Below are positions 34,703 to 40,252 of a stretch of DNA of 40,252 nt, in pieces. The position numbers were made by a program, and so were the translations under genes. The notes under the pieces were generated by a model, which worked only from the letters and a program-made list of their open reading frames with translations, did not search any database and was not told the origin of the DNA. The stretch comes from Bacteroidota bacterium (GTDB lineage: Bacteria > Bacteroidota > Bacteroidia > Sphingobacteriales > Sphingobacteriaceae): contig JAHJVW010000074.1 in assembly GCA_018828585.1 (NCBI GenBank), forward strand, positions 1 through 40,252, read 5' to 3'. Within the stretch, counting starts at the first letter, position 1. The number at the start of each line of letters is the position of its first letter.

Positions 34703-35587
34703 TTATTGTTCCATTTTATTATTTGATGATATCGGGTAAATCAATTGATGTTCTAAATCATGGGGAAATTTTTCATCACCCGGAAAGCCGAGTTCTATAT
34801 CTCTTCCACTTTGTGGGATATAATTAGTTCGAAAAATATAATCCCAAATACTCAACGTAAGTGCAAAATTCACTCCATAAGAACCATCAGGTAGCGTTTT
34901 GGAATGATGCCAAATGTGCATTTTTGGATTGTTAAAAATATACTTCAACGGACCGTAAGATAAGTTGAGATTGGAATGATTTAAGTGTCCGATAAGGGTA
35001 GTGAAAATATAAACGAAGAAAAAATCAGTTAAACCAAAACCAATCATTGCCAAAGGGATGTATTGGGCCGTTTTATAAAATATGGTTTCCATCCAGTGAA
35101 AACGCAAATGGGCGGCAAATCCCATTTCTTTAACCGAATGGTGTACTTTATGAAATTCCCACATCCAGGGAACTCGATGCAACATCCGATGTACATTCCA
35201 TTGAATAAAATCAGCAACTACTAAGAGTAAAAGTAATTGAGCTACTTTAGGCCAACTTTGTATTTCAATAGCTACAAGATTTTGAATTCCGAAGAAACCT
35301 AAAAAATCATTAAAAGCATTTACTGCTACATTGGAAATGGCATTGTAAGCTATTAAAGAAAATAGAAAATAATTGAAAAACATGTAAAAAGCATCCAGCC
35401 AAAAATCTTTACGGATGATAGATTGATTTTTACGCCATGGAACGATGATTTCGAGCATCCAAACTACTAAGGACATCCCTATTAACCAGTAAAAATAGTT
35501 GTGCCAAGAGGGCTGTGTGACCTCTTGCGCCAGATAATTCCAATAGCCAGTATACGAATCCTGAATAATTTTCCAATACTTATTCAT
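34703..35587 (-). CDS. Sterol-desaturase/fatty-acid-hydroxylase family membrane protein
   Basis: A 294-residue integral membrane di-iron enzyme. The histidine clusters that bind the iron pair are all present: HRMLH, HKVHHS, HLRFHWMET and HIWHHSKTLPDG. It has at least four helices. Substrates in this family include sterols, fatty acids, carotenoids and ether lipids; none can be chosen here. Its start overlaps the end of the rhodanese gene by eight bases, so it is translated from the same message as the rhodanese and the methyltransferase. Confidence 0.9.
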   Translation of the reverse strand: MNKYWKIIQDSYTGYWNYLAQEVTQPSWHNYFYWLIGMSLVVWMLEIIVPWRKNQSIIRKDFWLDAFYMFFNYFLFSLIAYNAISNVAVNAFNDFLGFFGIQNLVAIEIQSWPKVAQLLLLLVVADFIQWNVHRMLHRVPWMWEFHKVHHSVKEMGFAAHLRFHWMETIFYKTAQYIPLAMIGFGLTDFFFVYIFTTLIGHLNHSNLNLSYGPLKYIFNNPKMHIWHHSKTLPDGSYGVNFALTLSIWDYIFRTNYIPQSGRDIELGFPGDEKFPHDLEHQLIYPISSNNKMEQ

Positions 35588-36092
35588 ATACTTTTTGTCC
35601 TTTTTTTAGCCAGATTCCCCAGGTTTTGCTGTAGGCATGAACTTGATCAGTTTGCTTTCCCTGCATATTATACACAGGAAAGCCCTCATTTACCCATTCA
35701 AATATTCCACCATACATATTGTGAATATTTTGATAACCAGCATTCACTAGCTTTTCGGTAATTTTTTCACTCCTTGCTCCAACCGAACAATAAACAATGA
35801 TTTTCTGATTTTTTGAAATTCCCTTTAATCGATTGATATCGAAATCATCAAAACCCACCCAAGTGGCATTTTTGATATGGCTCACCTCAAACTCTGGCTT
35901 TTCTCTAGAATCAAGAAAAACAAAACTGCTTTTATCTTTATTTGCTTCTTTTGCGCTGATGACTGGTACATCATTTTTTAATAAGGTCTTTAGCATGAAA
36001 TTATAAGTCCCGCTTTGTACCATTTTTTGCCCGCAAGCAGTAAGACTACTCACACTTATCATTATCAATAAAACAGCTTTTAAAGTTCTCAT
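35580..36092 (-). CDS. Periplasmic rhodanese-domain lipoprotein
   Basis: A 170-residue protein with a lipoprotein signal (SSLTAC, Cys20) and one rhodanese domain (residues ~45-140). The active loop is YCSVGARSEK with Cys102, a Cys-x5-type loop consistent with a working sulfurtransferase. The preceding FVFLDSREKPEFEVSHIKNA and the following VNEGFPVYN are typical. It probably carries persulfide sulfur outside the inner membrane. Its ATG overlaps the stop of the methyltransferase by four bases (ATGA) and its end overlaps the desaturase start. Confidence 0.88.
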   Translation of the reverse strand: MRTLKAVLLIMISVSSLTACGQKMVQSGTYNFMLKTLLKNDVPVISAKEANKDKSSFVFLDSREKPEFEVSHIKNATWVGFDDFDINRLKGISKNQKIIVYCSVGARSEKITEKLVNAGYQNIHNMYGGIFEWVNEGFPVYNMQGKQTDQVHAYSKTWGIWLKKGQKVYE

Positions 36093-36706
36093 TTTTTTAA
36101 TCCTATGAAACGAACTACCGCACCTTTTCCAAGGTGATAATTTCCTTCGTTTAACTCAACTTCCATCTCTTCCAGTCTGATGATTTCAAAATCTTTGAAA
36201 TCATCTTTTACTTCTTCTAAAGAAGTTAAGGTTACCAAATCTTTTGGACCCCCTACCTTAGGATTTACGGAATTATAAGCCAAATGATTTTTACTAAAAG
36301 CCTCAAAAATCACATAGCCTCCCTTTTTCAAATACTTCTGTAATAAATGATGATAATCTGATTTAATATCGCCAGAAAAATGCGCAAATATCAACGCAAT
36401 GGCATCAAAACTTTGTTCCGGATAACTTAAATCTTTTAAATCTCCTACTTGATAATCTAGCTGTATAATATTTTTTTGCGAGGCTAATTTTAAAGCTTTC
36501 TTTTTTCCTTCCTCACTTAAATCAAATGAACTTACCTGCCAACCCAAAGTAGCAGCATATACACCATTTCTTCCTTCTCCATCTGCAGGGAATAAAATTT
36601 TCCCTTTTGGGATATCGACTAAAGTCTCTTTTAAAAACTCGTTAGCTTCTTCGCCATAAGCAAAACCTACTGCTGCATATCTTTGGTTCCAAAATTCTTT
36701 TGTCAT
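36089..36706 (-). CDS. TehB/TPMT-like class I SAM-methyltransferase
   Basis: A 205-residue cytoplasmic methyltransferase. The N-terminal FWNQRYAAVGFAYGEEANEF and the SAM site ILFPADGEGRNGVYAATLGW belong to the TehB/thiopurine-methyltransferase-like group, members of which methylate thiols, sulfide, selenium or tellurium species. With a rhodanese encoded in the same overlapping operon, a role in sulfur or chalcogen detoxification is plausible (inference). It is the first gene of the unit. A CRP/FNR-style palindrome lies 124 bases upstream of its ATG. Confidence 0.87.
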   Translation of the reverse strand: MTKEFWNQRYAAVGFAYGEEANEFLKETLVDIPKGKILFPADGEGRNGVYAATLGWQVSSFDLSEEGKKKALKLASQKNIIQLDYQVGDLKDLSYPEQSFDAIALIFAHFSGDIKSDYHHLLQKYLKKGGYVIFEAFSKNHLAYNSVNPKVGGPKDLVTLTSLEEVKDDFKDFEIIRLEEMEVELNEGNYHLGKGAVVRFIGLKK

Positions 36707-36829
36707 TTATTTTTGATTCAAGGATGTACATAACCCAGCCTTTGGTTTCCCTGTTGATGATTTCAATATTTCCGCCGAACGGATGTTAGTAACGGTATTC
36801 AAATATATTTAAAACTAATGATAGATTGC

Positions 36830-36843
36830 GTGACAAAAGTCAC
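36830..36843. promoter_or_regulatory. CRP/FNR-type palindrome upstream of the methyltransferase operon
   Basis: GTGACAAAAGTCAC is a perfect palindrome in its GTGAC/GTCAC arms and fits TGTGA-N6-TCACA with one end mismatch (CGTGA...TCACA). It precedes the minus-strand methyltransferase by 124 bases and is far (~600 bases) from the plus-strand MBL gene. Confidence 0.5.
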
Positions 36844-37368
36844 ACTCCGATTAATCAGTACCTTGTATTTTAATTGAACCACTAACACTAATAACTATAC
36901 CCAATCCAATAATTAAAACAACCATTATCTAGGATTGTTCTTAAAAACAAAGTCGATTATTGACGCTGAAAAAACATTTGATTCCTTAGTTAATAAGTTG
37001 GTGGATTATTTGCTAGAAGAAACTTATATAAAATATGGTTTTTGAGATTTCTTAAAAAGTATTTAAAAAGAAAAAGGACGCTTGGACAACAAGCCAACAA
37101 AGTACACTGGATTATAAGTGATATTTTATAGTTTAAATCCAATGCAGCATATTTTATAGCATGACAGGGTAGCCATTCATTTTTTTAAACTTTTCAAAAA
37201 CAGATTTAGCAGTATATAACCATTGTAGAACAATTTATATATGAATTTCTTGTAACTGGTGGATTTTCGCTCAAATGCGTCCTACATGCAGTGATTTGAA
37301 ATTTTACTATATGTACAAACTCAATTAAAATTATAATTTTAAAACACCATTACAAAAACAAATTTTTT

Positions 37369-37398
37369 TTTGCAATAGAACATAAAATACTATTTATG
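37369..37398 (+). promoter_or_regulatory. Candidate promoter of the MBL-rhodanese gene
   Basis: TTTG (37369-37372), 18 bases, then TATTTATG (37391-37398), one mismatch from the -7 consensus. Transcription would start near 37405, leaving ~37 bases before the ATG at 37442 but almost none before the ATG at 37409, which supports the later start. Confidence 0.45.
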
Positions 37399-37441
37399 GT
37401 GCCTTGAAATGAATTTATTTTTTTACCTAAAATTTAATGAA

Positions 37442-38773
37442 ATGAATATAAAACAATTTGAATACAAGCCACTTGCACATTATTCGTATACAATTATTAG
37501 TGAAGGAAAAATGGCAGTTATAGATCCGGAAAGAAACCCACAACAGTATTATGACCTTGCAAAAGTTAATAATGTTGAAATTATTGCCGTAATAGAAACT
37601 CATTCCCACGCGGATTTTGTGAGTTCACATCTTGAAATATTTAAAAAGACTGGAGCAACTATTTACAATAGTGAAAAATTGGGTGCTAAGTATCCGCACC
37701 AATCTTTTGACGAAGGCGATAGTATTGAAATAGGAAAGGTTAATTTGAGATGTATAAATACACCAGGTCATTCTCTGGATAGTATTACCATAGTTGCAAC
37801 AAAAGAAAATGAAACCGTACTCTTTACAGGAGACACTTTATTTATAGGAGATGTTGGTCGTCCGGATTTAAGAGGAAAAGCAGAAAATGTGAGTGCTAAA
37901 CGTAAGGAGCTCGCTGAGATGATGTACGAAACCATTACAAATAAATTCACGGATTTACCAGATGATGCTATCGTGTATCCGGCTCATGGTGCAGGTTCAC
38001 TTTGCGGAAAGAACATGAGTGATGCGGCTAGTAGTACGTTAAAAGATGAACGGATGGAAAACTGGGCCTTTAAAAAACAGTCTAAAGAAGGGTTTATGGA
38101 TACCATTCTCGATGGACAGCCCTTTATCCCTCACTATTTCGGTTATGACGTAGATTTAAACAAACAAGGAGCTGATGATTTAAAATCAGCAATTGATCAA
38201 ATTCCATTTATAGAGTATTCAACTGCAGAAGGACTAATTGTTGATACGCGAGATGAGGCAAGTTTTAAAAAAGGACATTTAAAGGGTAGCATTAATATTC
38301 AGGCAGTTTCAGAAACTGCCAAATTTGAAACATGGTTGGGTTCTATCATTAAACCCGATGATACATTTTCTTTAGTTATTGATCATCAAGAAAATAAAGA
38401 CGATTTATTAAAGAGGGTAGCAAAAATCGGATACGAAAAACTGCTTAAACAAATAATCACTCTTTCCAAAGAAAACTTGGTAACATCAGAAAAACTAGAC
38501 TTGCAGGATTTCAAAAATCATCCTAGTAATTACACTATTGTTGATGTGCGCAACCAAAGTGAAGTTGAGGAAGGGAAGTTTTTTGAAAGCGCCATATCTC
38601 ATCCGCTTAATAATTTACTTGAGACTGCTAAGGAAATACCAACCAATAAACCCATAGTGGTTCATTGTGCAGGCGGGTATAGGAGTGCAGCCGGCAGTAG
38701 TATACTTGAAAAAAAGTTGGACGGTGTCGAAATTTTTGATTTAAGCGAAGATATCGAGCAATTTAAAAATTAA
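37442..38773 (+). CDS. MBL-fold persulfide-dioxygenase-like protein with two rhodanese domains
   Basis: A ~443-residue fusion. The N-terminal metallo-beta-lactamase domain matches persulfide dioxygenases, which oxidise glutathione or low-molecular-weight persulfides to sulfite: ETHSHADFVSSH (His54, His56, Asp58), the later TPGHSLDS and FTGDTLFIGDVGRPDL supply the single-iron ligands. The first rhodanese (about 245-330) has lost its Cys (active loop reads DHQENKD). The second (about 345-440) has VHCAGGYRSAAGSS with an intact Cys. I start it at 37442 because homologues begin at MNIKQFEYKPL; the open frame reaches 37409. Flanked by a decayed region and by the SQR remnant. Confidence 0.88.
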   Translation: MNIKQFEYKPLAHYSYTIISEGKMAVIDPERNPQQYYDLAKVNNVEIIAVIETHSHADFVSSHLEIFKKTGATIYNSEKLGAKYPHQSFDEGDSIEIGKVNLRCINTPGHSLDSITIVATKENETVLFTGDTLFIGDVGRPDLRGKAENVSAKRKELAEMMYETITNKFTDLPDDAIVYPAHGAGSLCGKNMSDAASSTLKDERMENWAFKKQSKEGFMDTILDGQPFIPHYFGYDVDLNKQGADDLKSAIDQIPFIEYSTAEGLIVDTRDEASFKKGHLKGSINIQAVSETAKFETWLGSIIKPDDTFSLVIDHQENKDDLLKRVAKIGYEKLLKQIITLSKENLVTSEKLDLQDFKNHPSNYTIVDVRNQSEVEEGKFFESAISHPLNNLLETAKEIPTNKPIVVHCAGGYRSAAGSSILEKKLDGVEIFDLSEDIEQFKN

Positions 38774-38860
38774 AGTTTCCGACAAATGTTAAAGGCTATA
38801 AGGTTGTTGGGCATTTTTGTTGTTTGTCGTTTACATTTCACAAATTATAATTCTTTCAAG

Positions 38861-38897
38861 AACAAATCCCGACTGTCTTCACTGTTCGGGATTTGTT
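38861..38897 (+). terminator. Hairpin downstream of the MBL-rhodanese gene
   Basis: Perfect 12-base arms AACAAATCCCGA (38861-38872) and TCGGGATTTGTT (38886-38897) with a 13-base loop lie ~90 bases after the stop. The T tract is weak, but the stem is long and can serve both convergent units. Confidence 0.68.
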
Positions 38898-38938
38898 GTA
38901 ATGGGCTTAAGACGTTTCTTCAAGGGTATATTTAATTA

Positions 38939-39299
38939 TCAAACCAAAAAAAAGCTTTTTACTTTGTCAGGGCTAAATTCAGGGGAATCTTTTAAATAGG
39001 TTTTCATTGCCTCAACTGCATTTTGATTATGCTCTTTTCGGTTTTTTCTATATTTTTTTTGGGATGCCTTGAATTGTAACAAAGCTAATTTTATAGGTTT
39101 TATCATCATCAATATGAGCACCTTTATAATAAATCTCTTGAATGCGATGAAGATGTGGATTTTCTATACGCATATTTACTTGCAATCCTAAAACACGTTT
39201 TATGTAACCACCCATCTAACCAAAAGGATTACAACAGAAAGTACGCTCTAAATTTTCTTCCAACATTTCCTTAATTTCTAAACCCGTAATCTCCCCCGC
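38939..39299 (-). pseudogene. Remnant of a SoxB/5'-nucleotidase-like C-terminal domain
   Basis: In minus-strand frame from about 39299 the sequence reads ITGLEIKEMLEENLERTF, CNPFG-stop-MGGYIKRVLGL, MRIENPHLHRIQEIYY and DDDKTYKISFVTIQGIP. This follows the C-terminal substrate domain of the metallophosphatase/5'-nucleotidase family, nearest in style to the sulfur-oxidation protein SoxB (family name by eye). A TAG at 39216-39218 sits where a Gln codon is expected. An eight-base A run (39053-39060) shifts the frame; after it the text resumes as KKYRKNRKEHNQNAVEAMKT and ends at a proper stop (38939). The N-terminal catalytic domain is missing. Confidence 0.68.
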
Positions 39300-39780
39300 A
39301 TTTAATAGGTGTATTTGGGTTGGTAAATATCACTTTACTACCCGTCTTTACATTTTTAAGCACTCAAAAGTATAAGGAGCATAAGTATAATTACTACAAA
39401 CACCATTCTTACCTAAAGCATCAGTTAAACCTTTTACTTTATGCTAATCTAGCTGAATACTTGGTGCAACAATTAAATAGTTATAAGTTAATTTAACACC
39501 ACTTTTGCAGATTAAAGTATTTTCATCAGGTAAAAATTCATTTACTGCTACTTTTATCGATTCTGCTGCTTTTGGTACAACATCAGCTTCATTTTTTGCT
39601 GTTTTTTTGATGTCAAAAACCCCACCGCCAACTAATGTCCAAGCAGGTTGATAATAATGTTTTTTCTGATGGATCAATAATTCTTATTTCTAGTGTATTA
39701 TCTTTTTTAAGAAGTTGTGCTGCTGCTGAAATACCACCATTACTGCCGCCTACAATTAAAATTTGATAGTGTAGTTTCAT
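39300..39780 (-). pseudogene. Broken N-terminal part of a sulfide:quinone oxidoreductase
   Basis: SQR oxidises sulfide to sulfur or persulfide with an FAD and a quinone. From ATG 39780 the frame reads MKLHYQILIVGGSNGGISAA, the FAD-binding GxGxxG-type start, to IIDPSEK. A six-base A run (39660-39665) then shifts the frame; the next frame continues HYYQPAWTLVGGG, the SQR hallmark. A TAG (39444-39446) replaces the Trp of the usual LDW. After it LTDALGKNGVCSNYTY (with a redox-type Cys) and IFTNPNTPIKCGG still match, then the sequence jumps to the SoxB-like remnant. About 60% of the C-terminus is gone. Its ATG overlaps the DUF2892 stop (ATGA). Confidence 0.8.
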
Positions 39781-39989
39781 ATCGAAGTGTTTTTCCTTTT
39801 AGTATTTATGCCAAATGGCAAATACAAAGGACAGAAACTCATAAAACTTGTGGCAATAAAAATAACAGCTAAAAACATCAATACTATTGCTAAAGTGCCA
39901 TTTATAAATTCTAAAAAGTAGAGTGCTGCAACAGTTAAGGCAACAATAATTCTGATAGACTTATCTAAAGTCCCCATATTTTCTTTCAT
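39777..39989 (-). CDS. DUF2892 (YgaP-like) membrane protein
   Basis: A 70-residue protein with the family start MGTLDKSIRIIVALTVAALY, two hydrophobic helices and the FMSFCPLYLPFGINT motif that marks DUF2892, the membrane half of the YgaP rhodanese. It probably sits in the inner membrane and helps move sulfur species. Its stop overlaps the ATG of the SQR remnant, so it was built to be co-translated with SQR. It is still intact. A CRP/FNR-like palindrome lies about 46 bases upstream of its start. Confidence 0.85.
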   Translation of the reverse strand: MKENMGTLDKSIRIIVALTVAALYFLEFINGTLAIVLMFLAVIFIATSFMSFCPLYLPFGINTKRKNTSI

Positions 39990-40034
39990 ACTAATTGGTT
40001 TTAATAAATATAAATAACTGAGAAAAAATACAGT

Positions 40035-40050
40035 GTGACTAATGTCTCAC
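40035..40050. promoter_or_regulatory. CRP/FNR-like palindrome upstream of DUF2892-SQR
   Basis: GTGACTAATGTCTCAC carries a GTGA/TCAC pair spaced by eight bases and the same GTGAC-N4-GTC design as the site at 36830. It is 46 bases upstream of the DUF2892 start, a normal activator position. The extra spacing relative to a consensus CRP site may reduce binding. Confidence 0.45.
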
Positions 40051-40069
40051 AAGAAATATTATTATGTAC

Positions 40070-40252
40070 TTAATTTTTTCCTCCCCTAAACTTATTTGGT
40101 GATAAAAAGAGTAATAATATTGTTCTAGAATATCTGAAATTAATGGTTGATAGCATAAAAACTTGAGCTATCACAATATAAATTGTTAACCATAAACTGG
40201 TATCTCCTAAAAAAAAGAAAGTGATGATACCCGTAGTTACAAGTTCTGCAAC
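40070..40252 (-). CDS. C-terminal part of an unidentified membrane protein (truncated by the window)
   Basis: The minus strand is open from the window edge to a TAA at 40070-40072, giving 60 residues with two hydrophobic segments (TTGIITFFFLG and LWLTIYIVIAQVFML) and a short basic tail ending PNKFRGGKN. It resembles the end of a small multi-helix membrane protein. I cannot name the family. It is upstream of DUF2892 on the same strand and probably belongs to the same sulfur region. It has no start in the window, so its boundaries are only partly known. Confidence 0.5.
   Translation of the reverse strand, partial: VAELVTTGIITFFFLGDTSLWLTIYIVIAQVFMLSTINFRYSRTILLLFLSPNKFRGGKN

Larger units (their letters stand above)
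36707..37408. other. Gene-poor 0.7 kb region, probably decayed sequence
   Basis: No intact gene was found. It contains the CRP/FNR-like palindrome (36830-36843) and the candidate promoter of the MBL gene (37369-37398). A plus-strand stretch ending at the TGA near 37042 reads as ~40 codon-like residues (DAEKTFDSLVNKLVDYLLEE) without an ATG. A short minus-strand frame reads MVVLIIGLGIVISVSG. Both look like remnants, but I cannot assign either. Confidence 0.5.

Noticed and set aside
38817..38999. A 60-residue plus-strand frame after the MBL gene
   Set aside because: It spans the terminator hairpin and runs antisense into the SoxB-like remnant; no support as a gene.
39444..39677. A separate 77-residue small gene starting at TTG 39677
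   Set aside because: Its residues match the middle of SQR, and the preceding frame supplies the missing FAD-binding start; it is part of the broken gene.
1..40252. CRISPR arrays, prophage or integrative-element ends
   Set aside because: I saw no regularly spaced direct repeats, no integrase or structural phage genes and no att-like duplication.

Overview
The window looks like a chromosomal segment of a Bacteroidota bacterium, most likely of the Sphingobacteriaceae (Pedobacter-like). The reasons are low G+C, Bacteroidota-type promoters (TTTG, about 19 bp, TAnnTTTG), a DDAFQH-type LpxK next to a purine nucleoside phosphorylase and a Bacteroidota putative porin, a membrane pyrophosphatase, a FecA-like TonB-dependent receptor, many lipoproteins with short lipoboxes and few strong Shine-Dalgarno sites. 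The species assignment is inference. No rRNA, tRNA, CRISPR array, complete insertion sequence or prophage was seen.

Layout. 1-3.3 kb: a GNAT acetyltransferase, a GhrA-like 2-hydroxyacid dehydrogenase abutting a VOC-family protein, and a helical CHAD-like protein. 3.3-7.2 kb: a minus-strand unit lpxK, purine nucleoside phosphorylase, porin. 7.2-9.7 kb: a secreted beta-lactamase-fold serine hydrolase, a lipoprotein carrying a SAM methyltransferase domain, and an S1/P1 nuclease. 9.9-16.4 kb: a nitrogen block with pruA on the plus strand behind a palindrome, and a minus-strand run of amino-acid permease, TlpA-like protein, aguB, aguA and a small lipoprotein. This is compatible with use of arginine, agmatine, putrescine and proline. 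16.4-20 kb: hppA, with a Met/His/Cys-rich tail, lies between two inverted copies of an interspersed repeat; a YkvA/DUF1232 protein follows. 20-30 kb: a FecA-like receptor, an exported amidohydrolase, a 3-mercaptopyruvate-type sulfurtransferase, a Tat-exported phospholipase C and an L,D-transpeptidase lipoprotein. 30-34 kb: a frameshifted isoprenylcysteine-methyltransferase-like gene, a YbjQ protein, a zinc alcohol dehydrogenase, a DUF5655-like protein with an MtfA-like peptidase, and a TlpA-like thioredoxin.

34.2-40.25 kb is a sulfur-related accessory region. A tightly overlapping minus-strand unit encodes a TPMT/TehB-like methyltransferase, a rhodanese lipoprotein and a sterol-desaturase-like enzyme. 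A plus-strand persulfide-dioxygenase-like MBL protein with two rhodanese domains follows a 0.7 kb gene-poor gap. Next comes a decaying minus-strand operon: an intact DUF2892 protein is translationally coupled to a broken sulfide:quinone oxidoreductase (SQR) N-terminus, which is joined directly to the C-terminus of a SoxB/5'-nucleotidase-like protein. The remnant holds two frameshifts in A-runs, two in-frame TAG codons and an apparent internal deletion. Two CRP/FNR-style palindromes (near 36.83 and 40.04 kb) lie upstream of the minus-strand sulfur units.

The items most worth a second look are the SQR/SoxB remnant and its palindromes, the metal-ligand-rich tail on the pyrophosphatase, the lipoprotein methyltransferase, the palindrome at the pruA promoter and the frameshifted methyltransferase. 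I did not find strong evidence for a wholly new multi-gene system.
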